A stretch of DNA of 64,000 nucleotides from Candidatus Omnitrophota bacterium (GCA_030698625.1 JAUYMS010000003.1:19471-83470), one strand, 5' to 3'; positions 31,901 to 37,822 are shown, counted from the first letter of the stretch. Notes: generated by a model from the letters alone, not told the origin. Numbers and translations are program-made.

Positions 31901-32149
31901 CTCGCCTCCGACCGTTTTGTCGACGGCAGTGTGCGCATTCGTTACACGGGTGACTTGAAGGTGACGCCTTCCGAGCTCCTGCTGGCGGCGATCGCGTCAC
32001 TCACCGAGGAGACGCTCGATCAGTTGGTCCGCTACGACAACGGGCTGATCCGCGCCCGCAATCGCACGGCCCTGACGTCCTTTGCCCTGGCCGCCCAGAT
32101 GCTGGCCCAGGAATTCCGCGAACAAATCCTCCAAGCCCGCAGCGCGTAA
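16952..32149 (+). CDS. Giant exported multidomain protein with SecA/SF2-motor-like region and RSELR motifs
   Basis: About 5,065 aa from a GTG at 16952 that has GAGG in front; upstream in-frame starts run into the ahpC promoter and would bury the signal peptide. Residues 1-40 form a signal peptide (KKIIACALLICFTAFSVAAPASAA). Residues 50-550 resemble the ChaN/TraB-like fold (VLYIQNAHTNYDSEIHVSRL, LVMLEGGEG, VTGGFHAASITQQL). A Pro-rich linker lies near 810. HELGH at 1274 and HELAELRLW at 1642 look like metallopeptidase sites. Residues about 1930-2660 carry motor motifs: APTGIGKT (1950), DEAQ (2100), LSATLP (2430), IATGRDFKG (2580), QLIGRDRQNRGQ (2607). Two membrane helices lie near 3486-3530 and HEETE at 3989. 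RSELR occurs at 970, 1479, 3118 and 4674. The function is unknown; a cell-surface or predation-related role is speculation. Confidence 0.75.
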   Translation: MGFRHKRTHPTIKKIIACALLICFTAFSVAAPASAASMAGVAAHPSLGDLTSLSVPKEFGTIERIFIPAGGSRHAPVLYIQNAHTNYDSEIHVSRLIEHFRKKYDLPLVMLEGGEGRLDNLFFRSFPDAEVKEKVLREYISKGELSGGEMAAVTDDFGVTDYIGIEDRKLYERNKQAYLKAIAAEDEVLDLLWRIDDELYKRSQTIFSEETKTFWTSQRNFHSDYLDFIEYLSVAAAIWKTLRKEPIAYTYPQLGRLLALEFEQKRYKAGEIDLALRNLIREFQKGILTTLSSYEQMDLNEGIQDYLTNQRQAAELVQKFVETAERHGREFPLPPALQPGAMQARTLASIKGTVLFDELRDLEALIRAELPKSDAERRLLDDLFHLDLLDQLAHLELVPREWNRIRASKPSALIKSPTDSGDLTKLDRLYNAHYRFYELAEERDGALFANMERTAAEHRAGLSAVVTGGFHAASITQQLEAAGIPFALILPKIETIDDDSSYRNVMQGKRSYTERFGANLWDALAQDYAAKIAATLKPADLTPSLKQWRDRIIQNAIAEKRITSAGQYTRYVDALVQSLRRKFAEKGDFAADEVSAEELRGLIDKELNNFLPVYFERFRAHLKRKALVFEMGLKEIWVSGDISAEKIGGLFDRLHAGGTSNLAPDIALIPARQPPSTPPSATPRLSSTEIREKAIELERIAAEQGLTPEEFAGALEAYDAILSAEEGIIAGTPAALIRDTIRSVPNTSDAVTILTEARRRNGTREGRFTIETIPLDQAAAEDGRAGRFTIETVPLGKATIEVFPVAAAVPPAPPGPPSEPPGGGSGTFNFPEIPDGFNTSSLIKEVLLPGRPVSASRAAEPESPHAGELRGEIEDLLSELEEAKQKDKLAYERKLKEIAGRLHVLMIYLYLELYGPWVDAKELFLKPPGPQTGIEWELLLEGPEEISFTELLKRLLAASLAGAYTADPQRSELRIIPSAGLDFSGQLRLRGALEVFVQALQNPAPITALTQNEFAAGEFSFLLRSDGIISIADYGSADQAKQTQTQFREIGFIEDRGGPAQTAIRSLIEEGKRIVHERPELHRNFTGIADALRQKTALRDDNTSGLSPPVVSVSPTFQRRTLSEALRYQAGVESNRNNARRAREQLEQLTENQKNEIIGIHTLYGELAPGEGEFFRGSTLEVKNTSEIPEIADLAKAQNLPDVPVVIIRLSAEALKRLKQSGKISGAGISVHNVPGAVAIQGALARKGFGAFNIGAIITPQSHFGYSPTEREFHELGHNIALGKTADLGRTATPFIVRPGGEVDTLEELSNYRLMYAGADGQINRVDQFGRPLKTYEGKRGLVTGYARSAKQRRELERMMDIVARLDSIFPHRYVTHLLLRARSHEEVLGWTVDEAGRELSDEALVERFLEHFTLEELLRAKKAGYDPNQIALLDLDDQAREREYIRGDLANPTTENIQRWADQWAVGPVTYLVETGRRSELRLLQGWLSAETTDPILYNAAVSALNRLGLTPADIAARLAPIEESGADLQPDINISNQGVREQSVHPATNAEFRAQLDEKYRKQELAKGRPLAVINAEILAAGVSGAALAIQPDAVTTNEFGETENVFFLDGLAEDRQIGHAGLTRNQVYAKTGRYDIAAHELAELRLWKIKERELIERGEIDPSATPASGTPRNIREWIRANITEARRLDAQFHAIGLKAEAAARAQKVKTADHLSRVVYQVIGKALYEVPVTAAKAELDKVQKQYELLKNSGLKGEAFQVELKLKETELADAAKKFQQAHEKWFTYQILQSPNGANRLKGLLRKIGIDVKPGDTRSGLTLLEAFSLNPEVRAIYDKVTAALAAHESELQAALEIDSEDKIETREHLEKLRALGEKVRGELERDLAGTDTELLSIIIPTAVSEWITGFSLLDESGQNVRAGAQADLIGQGRANFIVAVALYLGFDISAPTGIGKTTGMRLGAAIAKYADPNTSVGMFLENTDSEGKDYVKVKKGGQYDGSRQRKVGADADYAKGVTGLEFAALNGYDVIRASDYIGEGKEDYAGLHEQLKSNPRAVLVIDVFNASQLGNQFDRLSESGKLDAVDLYEYIEAMDVKIVDEAQIPALHRVRSIIAKGGDAQLEGRRKIVRRGLNAAKVLDRLREEGEFVEAEDIEDFLQYLSDGTLKETPAYVVTDEGIELNRALTELLRKNLKKYGFTRQREFRSLLQALYAPSESLMPGIIEGRIELKPFQEDKGTIEKRQQSSDVALQVGALYRFFKQVAAENEARAKNAPQVIEEIKTQLESMRTPANTAAINRLKANLDRLKAGHNEKLYNQIAAQIEALRDSANKTVIDGLSEDLRKAGPVRVRDVVQDLESTDNRIDGEKAGDKILSGDEIVEGVDLKPGSKAKTEVNYEKLGNFFKVESIGRLDTKTGTPIQELFGSGVRTLSATLPLTNELYTGNPLIDLGTSRPDLELYKEAGRLHLGTLDFDSDEDIEKLLSLLKSRDVLRSGDESKGELAVKPLIVIPLVKYQGRLRERLEEYLKQHPDLAADLGYTADAVRNIIREVGVTTTSEAVQEIEGEGLYSQGFVVIGPSRIATGRDFKGIISVIGLGIENYPADLLAQLIGRDRQNRGQIHLYGATEGLRRNLVQSIAGAEATDMERFLARQLKILERELADTETRTETEFDAAKARNAKFAVSGNRKDLGHDALVIDKISKALDGTVDGKPGSPALRTSANEAVIDRIKQNLGNLLAAVDAVSVKDLVNKINADFGTLQGLSPAEAKINLEKLQAYAGNIQRVFLVTRVGQQTTRRDEGKRHILLHRVLRQKYDQSKMGSEEFQDLLEKLAKSADQKITLEYKDEAKGETPESTTSTEFRLSDFYGLNFQYRYLMVQSHASRFVATTMSRNEVVTRPLKSLVSQLINGTGQAAALSVPERQKAVAYLSELIKEIEEGKVFDVDSYLERGVISGEDYVRNELLMQINFVLGEDLENDRGVLERLRGQKIFRSIWSLVEDTLRVTELREVKQALKTKEFKLESVQAEAKLSAEQGFPGKFSIASTKDKSLRNLFKTLVLFSEYVAAGHRHRSPSSEQGERAYAQTAKEETNRDRGYQRSLGDVLEDSTKTRETTEKLKNRSELRGGRVSRAALNFKRFLEQLKKRLETDTEQTTAALNRLRRGIRADNPAFIKDDCAGGTSCADLAYAVAHELLDQGVFADPQQGSTVAGRALGFFDSLSDTEAAAVRFPDFLSALRADHPEAALARLKLLYKGALNPAEEAAANAAFDTEAEAERYKRVRTKLAKRKSVYDEKVSKQSEFLRFRGGLRGVLDNIRYYLNLSQAVKGVLSFELGLSGLRNSLRTRGWKGLYSKFFQPFFGGSRNLFGIIRVNAITVADVYNGSGADLEQTLRQLRSQVPDLEEADLDILRDRWGDLDSTLRNLLMNMSVEDLPRFLRALKAVEKEAGEEGFAKDRGRVIRDAYRVAFEKEPDSAGAEFRRTLVSVFKVGLVVAATIALTVALPLGLLYAAGLLGVAGAFQIVSLAVTYGLLNTPFGAKLFKDKKEGLLALLNQPEGTLAGTLLKWTVFLPKSTAKAFLNKKFTQSGKRLKRLSKLEDLIERAKKGYFKPSAVSLLRVIKLHYAEKGCEGNACAALDALVSDFDGETGYANGQTIPDTFKSFSIADIDGTLGTPSKLAEIWTGISDIADNVLASDARVAAFTLEELEKLAARHGLDDHVWDLARQFDNSLETPGADLLQAIKDSGTARSQIHLSEFRELAKASRAVALLAAPTEDDLLTVGENFLLTPTSLKILARQAGLTVDAATFTQKLLDRGKAAGRQAQRRALAKTRIAQAIETLKEAERVPAADRGAKRAEAASLLDKAFRADPDQGKRIAEVELDFRLAGGYDYVYKALRGMIDTMREDLRVNRAHYTAEEIKGLEIQLALLEKRHKAGNKIVIASNLDAAALNRGGEIHLNRNLLIAMNRLRRDPKLGKDAETIVQATIGFFLQHEETEGRLDMLDRQVIIRQLVQFQITEASRALTPAEKTERDRLLHIHRLIGHGDGKSTHRGANDFGKAFRDYAANYYEMLYTRTLTNAQREGVYTAFEGLAALWHQPNFLDKITPYRRFADGGTDVSPFEIARQRRRERIKVVNDLRALKAKERAALSGGPVLTAAEEAERGRLEKERQQPLWNEKTSPVRIFNDYFRHNSVFGYAFAFKKAVNDGLIKRAKEILEAEKKKNFDDDRRPLAEPNISQAMIDDLEALLRNVAGKNEAERKAEVSKWWENVENSALKLFSLYTQYNHDVVGDLVAGEAAKVADEIEAGFKPDASGVVDPVKLAAAREKFVVDASGTPILENTIRNILGPGFINVDPFSDGFYKVEEQVKERILKTIFQYGDDNDRKLVQKLAKRSPGSRRTLDYYLKSFSLAAMLEDAESHEKTAPAAKTDAQRFIESNLQEPGAFAVTPGLSAADAQIIADTVRAARTANETAYLVLTGVTDSQRDIPEVLLDELNKIGFETSLAQFKRGENVYLSFQGALPERIEPFGSHGYTSTDIQVTHFHPSDDPTPSSITDAPGSGSSKIIARTRASTYSTHESSHPDVTGHSPVGDAFDPAKHQQIVFYEDDSGNKVYDVFEETSPDPYSGFQSYAPEFTDLIRRLRTDNKAYTFYIKDNRPGSTPTDWLKSQYYIPGTSRSELRQSVAADKVSPDAVDTSVSRAVSIVGNAVAGDALVRLGLAADTVLYDDDEVAAALKVLYDRGLSAEDVAGLTRPVIENAVNRALGDLRQRLSEPERRGAVLDDLGTRLASFDTTLPAPEALWHAFVDASGLIAVENPDFTELSGWVDSVRNLMRYSAAVSTEGGALGLSLDNLTQADVARARAIKDAILANKENRIISYQISNDLINSANRRELIEELAVTVRNTVMLRPNYYIRIIVPTIADQDELREIFGRLANESDLEIITPSHVYLTSTEAQPNILEVFTPSHIVITDDAEIHANKIGDAAALASDRFVDGSVRIRYTGDLKVTPSELLLAAIASLTEETLDQLVRYDNGLIRARNRTALTSFALAAQMLAQEFREQILQARSA
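19247..19350 (+). repeat. Tandem 20-residue duplication in the giant gene
   Basis: Two copies of a 60-bp unit (starting at 19247 and 19307) encode GRFTIETIPLDQA and GRFTIETVPLGKA. It sits just before the Pro/Gly-rich linker and looks like a recent in-frame duplication. Confidence 0.75.
19859..19873 (+). other. RSELR motif 1 of giant protein (residue 970)
   Basis: Codons CGG TCC GAG TTG CGT, inside DPQRSELRIIPSAGL. It ends the first block (signal peptide, ChaN-like region, linker) and precedes the block with HELGH. Confidence 0.7.
21386..21400 (+). other. RSELR motif 2 of giant protein (residue 1479)
   Basis: Codons CGC TCA GAG CTG CGC, inside ETGRRSELRLLQG. It stands between the HELGH block and the block holding HELAEL and the motor region. 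Confidence 0.7.
22799..24800 (+). other. SecA/SF2-helicase-like motor region in the giant protein
   Basis: In order: motif I APTGIGKT (22799-22822), motif II DEAQ (23249-23260), motif III-like LSATLP (24239), motif V-like IATGRDFKG (from 24689) and motif VI QLIGRDRQNRG (24770). The order and spacing (about 150, 330, 150 and 26 residues) fit an SF2 motor with a large insertion after motif II. The DEAQIPALHRVRSI and TDEGIELNRAL stretches recall the SecA motif II and preprotein-binding segment. Assignment to SecA rather than another SF2 class is tentative. Confidence 0.6.
26303..26317 (+). other. RSELR motif 3 of giant protein (residue 3118)
   Basis: Codons CGA AGC GAA CTG CGC, inside KNRSELRGGRVSRAAL. 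It follows the motor block and precedes the block containing the two membrane helices. Confidence 0.7.
30971..30985 (+). other. RSELR motif 4 of giant protein (residue 4674)
   Basis: Codons CGC TCG GAG CTT CGT, inside PGTSRSELRQSVAADKV. It separates the last about 390 residues. The glycosyltransferase at the left end has the same RSELRQ before its own terminal domain. Confidence 0.7.
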
Positions 32150-32163
32150 AGCAGCGCAACGCG

Positions 32164-32326
32164 GGAAGTTGGCAGCGAGTTCCTTCCCTCAGGATTCGTG
32201 CAAGAAATCTACACGGTGTGGCGGCGGAACACCTTCCGCTGTTCCAGCGGCTTTCCACCGCCACACCGTAAGATTTCTAATAATGCCGAATCCTAATTTT
32301 CGGGAAGAAACTCGCTGCCAACTTCC
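32164..32326. repeat. 163-bp imperfect inverted repeat with nested hairpin
   Basis: The left arm (32164-32227) and the complement of the right arm (32255-32326) share GGAAGTTGGCAGCGAGTT, CTTCCC, AGGATTCG, AGAAATCT and ACGGTGTGGCGG in the same order, with short gaps. The 27-base apex contains its own 6-bp stem, CCGCTG/CAGCGG, with a 3-base loop. It could be a terminator-like structure for the giant mRNA or a miniature inverted-repeat element; no flanking duplication is obvious. Confidence 0.7.
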
Positions 32327-32436
32327 GATAACACCATCGCATAGGGGGCGGGAGGGGTGGCACCGGTGACAGGACCCCGACCTCCGGGCAAGTGGAAGGG
32401 CGCGCCCGCCGGGGGCCGGCCACGCGCTCTCAAGGA

Positions 32437-32465
32437 TTGCGGTGGGGGCTCCGACACTGTAGGAT
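32437..32465 (+). promoter_or_regulatory. Promoter candidate for the exchanger gene (leaderless)
   Basis: TTGCGG (32437-32442), a 17-bp spacer and TAGGAT (32460-32465). The ATG at 32472 falls just where transcription would begin, so the message may be leaderless; no Shine-Dalgarno sequence is present. Confidence 0.4.
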
Positions 32466-32471
32466 AGGCCT

Positions 32472-33419
32472 ATGCTTATTCAAATACTCTATCTTGCCGC
32501 AGGGTTGCTGCTCGTGATCAAAGGGGGCGACCTCTTTGTGGATTCGAGCGTGCATATCTCGCGCCGTTTGCATATCCCGCGCATTGTTGTGGGCGGCACG
32601 ATCGTGAGTCTTGCCACGACCGTGCCCGAACTCGTCGTCTCGGCGACCGCGAGTTATATGGGGGATTCCGGCATCGCCGTCGGAAATGCGGTCGGTTCGG
32701 CCATCGCCAATATCGGGCTTATCGTCGGGGTTGTGGCGGTGCTCACGCCGGTGGTCGTGGACCTTGCCGATTTCAGGGCGCGCTCTCTCTGGATGCTGGG
32801 CTCGGCGATTCTTGTCATTATCTTTTCGTGGGACCTTGAGCTGCCGAGGACATTAGGCCTGATTCTCTTCGCCGTGGCGCTCGTCTACCTGGCGGTCGAC
32901 TGTATCGGCGCCATACGCAAGCGAAAGACCGCCGATGAGACTCCCGACGAAACGCCGCTGACCAAATCGCTCATGACTTTTGCCCTTGGTGCGGTCATGG
33001 TCGGGCTCGGCAGCCGCCTGCTCGTGACCTCGGGCATTCAGATCGCCTCGGCGCTCGGGATCCCGTCAGTCATTATCGGGCTTTCGATTATTGCGGTCGG
33101 CACGTCCCTGCCGGAACTCGTCACCGCCGTGACCGCGGCGCGAAAAGGCGTGCCCGACCTTTCCATCGGCAATATCATCGGCGCGAACGTATTGAATTTA
33201 TCCATGATCACCGGGATTTCCGCCGTGATCCGCCCGCTCTCGCTTCTCCCGTTTACGCGCAACTATTCCTTTCCGTGGCTGATGGTTTTTGTCGGGCTCA
33301 TGATCCTGATGATCGGCAGGGAAGGCAAGATCGACAAACGCGAGGGCTGCATTCTGCTCGCACTTTATTTTCTGTATATCGCAGGCCTCATCGTGTTCCC
33401 CATGATCGGCAGGGTGTGA
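32472..33419 (+). CDS. CaCA-family sodium/calcium exchanger (YrbG-like)
   Basis: 315-aa inner-membrane cation exchanger with about ten helices in two inverted halves. The two alpha-repeats are visible: LATTVPELVVSATAS with NAVGSAIANIGLIVG, and VGTSLPELVTAVTAARKG with IGNIIGANVLNLSMI. The acidic residue in each PEL and the Asn/Ser-rich second halves form the ion site in known members. It is followed after 2 bp by a DUF192 gene. Confidence 0.92.
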   Translation: MLIQILYLAAGLLLVIKGGDLFVDSSVHISRRLHIPRIVVGGTIVSLATTVPELVVSATASYMGDSGIAVGNAVGSAIANIGLIVGVVAVLTPVVVDLADFRARSLWMLGSAILVIIFSWDLELPRTLGLILFAVALVYLAVDCIGAIRKRKTADETPDETPLTKSLMTFALGAVMVGLGSRLLVTSGIQIASALGIPSVIIGLSIIAVGTSLPELVTAVTAARKGVPDLSIGNIIGANVLNLSMITGISAVIRPLSLLPFTRNYSFPWLMVFVGLMILMIGREGKIDKREGCILLALYFLYIAGLIVFPMIGRV

Positions 33420-33421
33420 CG

Positions 33422-33820
33422 GTGTTTCGCCACCGGCCCCTGCAATTAATCGACAAGGTGACCAAGAAGATTGCCGTGAACCGTTTGTTTGTGGCCGACG
33501 GGTTCTGGAGCCGCTTTCGCGGCTTGATCCTGCGCCCCAAAATAGAAGCCGACGCCGCGCTGCTGCTCGTACCCGCGGCCTCTATCCACACCTTTATGAT
33601 GGGTTACGCCATTGACGTGGCCATGCTCAGTGAAACCGGCGAAGTCCTGAAAGTGGTGCCGAACGTTCGGCCCTGGCGGATTGTCAAAGGGGCGAAAGGC
33701 ACCCGCGCTGTCTTGGAGTTCGCGGCCGGCGAGGCCGGGTTCGAGGCGGGGGCCCAGCTCAGGCTGCGCACAACGGGGATTCCCCCCCACTCGCTTCGTT
33801 TTCTCTGGGAAGCCGTTTAA
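33422..33820 (+). CDS. DUF192 family protein
   Basis: 132 aa from the GTG at 33422, 2 bp behind the exchanger. The family signature is clear: LFVADGFWSRFRGLILRP, SIHTFMMGYAIDVAML, VVPNVRPWR and AVLEFAAGEA. The family is widespread and its function is not established. Unlike many members it has no signal peptide here. Confidence 0.9.
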   Translation: MFRHRPLQLIDKVTKKIAVNRLFVADGFWSRFRGLILRPKIEADAALLLVPAASIHTFMMGYAIDVAMLSETGEVLKVVPNVRPWRIVKGAKGTRAVLEFAAGEAGFEAGAQLRLRTTGIPPHSLRFLWEAV

Positions 33821-33824
33821 ATTG

Positions 33825-33833
33825 TGCTAGAAT
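33825..33833 (+). promoter_or_regulatory. Extended -10 promoter candidate for sdhCAB
   Basis: TGCTAGAAT, an extended -10 element, lies 26 bp before the sdhC ATG. The -35 position has no match, which is common for extended -10 promoters. Confidence 0.4.
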
Positions 33834-33858
33834 AAGGCCTTATAGATTGGAGCAACGG

Positions 33859-34551
33859 ATGTTAGCAGCAGGTTTTACGAAAAGTTCCGTCGGCAAGAAG
33901 TTGCTTATGGCTGCGACCGGCCTCATGTTGTTCGGGTTTGTGGTGGGGCATCTCCTCGGCAACCTGCAGATCTTCCTCGGCGCCAAAGTCCTCAACGAAT
34001 ATGCCGTCCACCTCCTCGAACTCGGCCCTCTTCTCTGGCTCATGCGCGGCGGTCTTCTGACAGCCCTTATCCTTCATATAGGCCTTGCGGTCAACCTCGC
34101 GCTCGAAAATCGCAAGGCACGCCCGACCGGTTATTCCTTTCGCGCGAGTGTCCAAACGACTTATGCCGCAAGGACCATGATGGTCTCCGGCGTCATTATT
34201 CTGGCTTATGTGGTTTATCACCTGCTTCATTTCACTTTTCGGGTGACGAACCCCGAGATCTCAAGCCTGCACGATGCCGCCGGGCATCACGACGTTTACG
34301 CGATGGTGGTTCTCAGCTTTAAAGACCCGGTGATCTCCGGGGTCTATATCCTGGCACAGCTGCTTCTGGCTTCGCACTTGAGCCACGGCTTCGGCAGTAT
34401 GTTTCAATCCCTGGGTTGGATCTGCGAAGGCAATGAATACTGCATGAAAAAGGTGAGCCTGGCGATCGGGGCTTTGATCGGGCTCGGCTACATCTCTATT
34501 CCCGCCGCGGTTCTCCTGAATATGCTGACCGTACCCGGAGGGGCAGGATGA
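33859..34551 (+). CDS. sdhC: Succinate dehydrogenase/fumarate reductase cytochrome b subunit (b558 type)
   Basis: 230-aa single membrane anchor with about five helices, of the diheme b558 class found with the SdhA/B types below. Candidate heme ligands are His in [35 protein letters not shown] and [11 protein letters not shown] 33859 has GGAG 7 bases upstream. Four bases overlap with sdhA (ATGA). Confidence 0.92.
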   Translation: MLAAGFTKSSVGKKLLMAATGLMLFGFVVGHLLGNLQIFLGAKVLNEYAVHLLELGPLLWLMRGGLLTALILHIGLAVNLALENRKARPTGYSFRASVQTTYAARTMMVSGVIILAYVVYHLLHFTFRVTNPEISSLHDAAGHHDVYAMVVLSFKDPVISGVYILAQLLLASHLSHGFGSMFQSLGWICEGNEYCMKKVSLAIGALIGLGYISIPAAVLLNMLTVPGGAG

Positions 34552-36467
34552 GCGTAACTCTCGACGCCAAGATTCCGAGCGGCCCGCTTGCCGACAAGTG
34601 GGACAAGCACAAGTTCGATATGAAACTTGTGAATCCCTCCAATAAGCGCAAATACAAGGTGATCATTGTGGGGTCGGGCCTGGCCGGGGGTGCGGCCGCG
34701 GCAACACTCGCCGAGCTGGGTTATGCGGTTGAGTGTTTTTGTTACCAGGACAGCCCGCGCCGAGCGCACAGTATTGCCGCGCAGGGCGGCATCAACGCCT
34801 CGAAGAATTACCAGAATGACGGCGACAGCGTGTTTCGCCTGTTCTACGACACCGTCAAAGGCGGCGACTTCCGCTCGCGTGAAGCCAATGTCTACCGCTT
34901 GTCGCAGGTGAGTGAAAACATCATTGATCAGTGCGTGGCGCAGGGTGTTCCCTTTGCGCGCGAATACAGCGGTTATCTTGGGAACCGTTCTTTTGGCGGG
35001 GCGCAGGTCTCGCGCACCTTTTACGCCCGCGGCCAAACGGGGCAGCAGCTCTTGCTCGGCGCTTACCAGGCACTCAGCCGCCAGATCGAACTCGGCAGAG
35101 TGCGGATGCATACGCGCGCTGAAATGCTCGACGTCATTATCGTAAACGGTCACGCCAAGGGCATTGTGGTGCGCAACCTCGTCAGCGGTAAGACGAGCAC
35201 CCACATGGCCGATGCCGTGGTGCTCGGCACCGGCGGTTATGCCAATGTCTTCTATCTTTCAACCAATGCCAAAGGGTGTAACGTGACGGCGGCCTTTCGC
35301 GCCTATAAGCGGGGAGCGGCCTTTGCCAACCCGTGTTACACGCAGATTCACCCGACCTGCATTCCGGCGAGCGGGCATTATCAGTCTAAGCTCACGCTCA
35401 TGTCGGAGTCGCTGCGTAATGACGGGCGCGTGTGGGTGCCCAAATCCAAAAACGATAACCGCCCGGCCCTTCATATCGAAGAGCATGAGCGCGACTATTT
35501 CCTGGAACGCAAGTACCCGAGTTTCGGCAACCTGGCCCCGCGTGACATTTCGTCGCGCAGCGCCAAAGAGGCCTGCGACGACGGGCGGGGTGTCGGCAAG
35601 ACGGGTCTCGGGGTCTACCTTGATTTTGCCGACGCCATCAAACGGCTCGGCGAAGACACCATCCGCGAGCGCTATGGCAATCTCTTCCATATGTATGAAA
35701 AGATCACGGGCGAAAATCCCTACAAGATGCCGATGCGTATTTTTCCCGCGCCCCACTACACGATGGGCGGGCTCTGGGTCGACTACAACCTCATGAGTAA
35801 TGTGCCCGGCCTGTATGTGATCGGTGAGGCCAATTTCTCTGACCACGGCGCGAATCGGCTCGGGGCAAGCGCGCTTATGCAGGGCCTGGCCGACGGCTAT
35901 TTCGTATTGCCTTACACGATTGCCGACTACCTGGCACGCATCAAGCCGGGCGAAGCAGGCGACTCGCCGCCCGAAGCGAAGGCCGCAGAAAAAGAGGCCG
36001 ACAAGCAAACCAAAAGACTCCTGGCGGTCAAGGGAAAGACCACCGTCGATGAGTTTCACCGCAGGCTCGGGAAAATCATGTGGGACTATTGCGGCATGGC
36101 GAGAAACGCCGCAGGCCTGAAAAGAGCGCTTGGCGAGATCCCCGAGCTTCGCGAACGGTTTTGGGAAGACGTCAACGTGCTCGGCAGTGACAAGGAACTG
36201 AACCAAGCGCTCGAACGCGCCGGCCGGGTCGCCGACTTTCTTGAGTTTGCCGAAGTCATGTGCCACGACGCGCTCGAGCGCAATGAGTCTTGCGGCGGCC
36301 ATTTCCGCGAAGAGTACCAAACCGAAGACGGCGAGGCCCTGCGCGACGACCAGAACTTTACCCACGTTTCAGCCTGGGAGTACCAGGGGGTGGGGGCCAA
36401 ACCCTTGCTGCACAAGGAACCGCTCGTGTACGAGAATGTCAAGTTAGCCACAAGGAGCTATAAATAA
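34548..36467 (+). CDS. sdhA: Succinate dehydrogenase/fumarate reductase flavoprotein subunit
   Basis: Catalytic subunit (639 aa) interconverting succinate and fumarate, with covalent FAD. It shows the dinucleotide site [18 protein letters not shown], the FAD-linking region [33 protein letters not shown], the substrate-site region HPTCIPASG, and [19 protein letters not shown]. It lies between sdhC and sdhB with 4-bp and 1-bp overlaps, giving an sdhCAB order. Confidence 0.97.
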   Translation: MSVTLDAKIPSGPLADKWDKHKFDMKLVNPSNKRKYKVIIVGSGLAGGAAAATLAELGYAVECFCYQDSPRRAHSIAAQGGINASKNYQNDGDSVFRLFYDTVKGGDFRSREANVYRLSQVSENIIDQCVAQGVPFAREYSGYLGNRSFGGAQVSRTFYARGQTGQQLLLGAYQALSRQIELGRVRMHTRAEMLDVIIVNGHAKGIVVRNLVSGKTSTHMADAVVLGTGGYANVFYLSTNAKGCNVTAAFRAYKRGAAFANPCYTQIHPTCIPASGHYQSKLTLMSESLRNDGRVWVPKSKNDNRPALHIEEHERDYFLERKYPSFGNLAPRDISSRSAKEACDDGRGVGKTGLGVYLDFADAIKRLGEDTIRERYGNLFHMYEKITGENPYKMPMRIFPAPHYTMGGLWVDYNLMSNVPGLYVIGEANFSDHGANRLGASALMQGLADGYFVLPYTIADYLARIKPGEAGDSPPEAKAAEKEADKQTKRLLAVKGKTTVDEFHRRLGKIMWDYCGMARNAAGLKRALGEIPELRERFWEDVNVLGSDKELNQALERAGRVADFLEFAEVMCHDALERNESCGGHFREEYQTEDGEALRDDQNFTHVSAWEYQGVGAKPLLHKEPLVYENVKLATRSYK

Positions 36468-37210
36468 TGAATCTCACCCTGCACGTCTGGCGGCAGAAAA
36501 GCGCCGATCTCGGCGGCGAGATGGTCAGGTACGACGCCAAAGATATCAGCCCCGACATGTCGTTTCTCGAAATGCTCGATGTCGTTAATGAAGGGCTCGA
36601 CCAAAAGGGCGAAGAGCCGATCGCCTTCGACCACGACTGCCGCGAGGGGATTTGCGGGATGTGTTCGCTTACGATCAACGGCATTCCGCACGGGCCGGAC
36701 CGCGGCACGACAGTGTGCCAACTGCATATGCGCCGTTTCAAAGACGGAGATTCCATTCATATTGAGCCGTGGCGCGCCAAAGCCTTTCCGGTGATCAAAG
36801 ACTTGATCGTCGACCGCACGGCTTTTGACAACATCATTCGTGCCGGCGGCTATATTTCGGCCTCGACCGGCGGGGTGCCCGACGCCAATGCCATTCTTAT
36901 CCCCAAGAAAAATGCCGACGACGCCATGGACGCCGCGGCGTGTATCGGCTGCGGGGCCTGTGTGGCGGCCTGCCCGAACGCCTCGGCCATGCTGTTTGTG
37001 GCCGCGAAGGTCTCACACCTGGCGCTTTTGCCGCAGGGTGCGGTGGAGGCCGGCACCCGCGTTAAGAAGATGATTTCCAAAATGGATGAAGAAGGGTTCG
37101 GCGCTTGCACCAACCACTTCGAGTGTGAAGCGGCTTGTCCGAAAGAGATCAGCGTGAAGTTCATCGGCAAGATGAACCGTGAGTTCCTCAAGGCTTCCGT
37201 TAAGAAATAA
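36467..37210 (+). CDS. sdhB: Succinate dehydrogenase/fumarate reductase iron-sulfur subunit
   Basis: 247 aa. The N-terminal [2Fe-2S] ferredoxin domain has CREGICGMC and a later Cys in TVCQLHM. The C-terminal domain has [13 protein letters not shown] and [16 protein letters not shown] for the [4Fe-4S] and [3Fe-4S] clusters. The ATG overlaps the last base of the sdhA stop. Confidence 0.97.
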   Translation: MNLTLHVWRQKSADLGGEMVRYDAKDISPDMSFLEMLDVVNEGLDQKGEEPIAFDHDCREGICGMCSLTINGIPHGPDRGTTVCQLHMRRFKDGDSIHIEPWRAKAFPVIKDLIVDRTAFDNIIRAGGYISASTGGVPDANAILIPKKNADDAMDAAACIGCGACVAACPNASAMLFVAAKVSHLALLPQGAVEAGTRVKKMISKMDEEGFGACTNHFECEAACPKEISVKFIGKMNREFLKASVKK

Positions 37211-37228
37211 CCCCCCGCAGGTATTCTA

Positions 37229-37822
37229 ATGATGATTTGCTGTCTTGATTTAGAAGGTGTTTTGGTTCCCGAAGTATGGATCAATGTCGCGAGGAAGACG
37301 GGTATTAAAGACCTGCTTCTGACCACCCGCGATATCCCCGACTACAACGTGCTCATGCGCTACCGCCTGAAGATCCTCAAAAAACACGGCCTCCGCCTGC
37401 CGGATATCCAGCGGGTGATCGCTCGGATGAGGCCGCTTCCGGGGGCGAAAACCTTCCTAAACCGGCTCCGGGCCCGCACCCAGGTCATCATCCTCTCAGA
37501 CACCTTTTACGAGTTTGCCGACCCCCTGATGCGCCAAATCGGCTACCCGACGCTCTTCTGCAACCGGCTCAAAGTGGCCAAATCCGGCCTCATTACCGGT
37601 TATAAGTTAAGGCAGAGCAATGGGAAAGAGAAAGCGGTCCGGGGCCTGCGGAAGCTTGGGTTCGAGGTCCGGGCGGCCGGAGACTCCTATAACGATCTGA
37701 CGATGCTAAAATCGGCAAATCGTGGTATTCTATTCAACCCGCCGGCCGCAATCCGGCGTAAATACAAGCGGTTCCCGGTGACCCGCACGCATGCGGCATT
37801 ACTGAAGCAGCTGTTAAAATAA
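37229..37822 (+). CDS. thrH: ThrH-type phosphoserine phosphatase/homoserine phosphotransferase
   Basis: 197-aa HAD-superfamily enzyme. Motif I is CLDLEGVLVPE, followed by TTRDIPDYNVLMRYRL, the Ser of motif II in VIILSDTFYEFADPLMRQIG, and motif IV AAGDSYNDLTML. This matches ThrH nearly throughout, not SerB. In characterised ThrH the enzyme dephosphorylates phosphoserine and can pass the phosphate to homoserine. Start is one of two tandem ATGs (37229 or 37232). Confidence 0.93.
   Translation: MMICCLDLEGVLVPEVWINVARKTGIKDLLLTTRDIPDYNVLMRYRLKILKKHGLRLPDIQRVIARMRPLPGAKTFLNRLRARTQVIILSDTFYEFADPLMRQIGYPTLFCNRLKVAKSGLITGYKLRQSNGKEKAVRGLRKLGFEVRAAGDSYNDLTMLKSANRGILFNPPAAIRRKYKRFPVTRTHAALLKQLLK

Larger units (their letters stand above)
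32150..32471. other. Intergenic region after the giant gene
   Basis: 322 bp without a gene. The first half is taken up by a long inverted repeat; the second half is very GC-rich and ends in a promoter-like pair immediately before the next ATG. Confidence 0.6.

Noticed and set aside
35259..36365. 368-codon open frame on the minus strand
   Set aside because: It is the exact shadow of sdhA, whose protein is fully conserved. No ribosome-binding site or recognisable domain.
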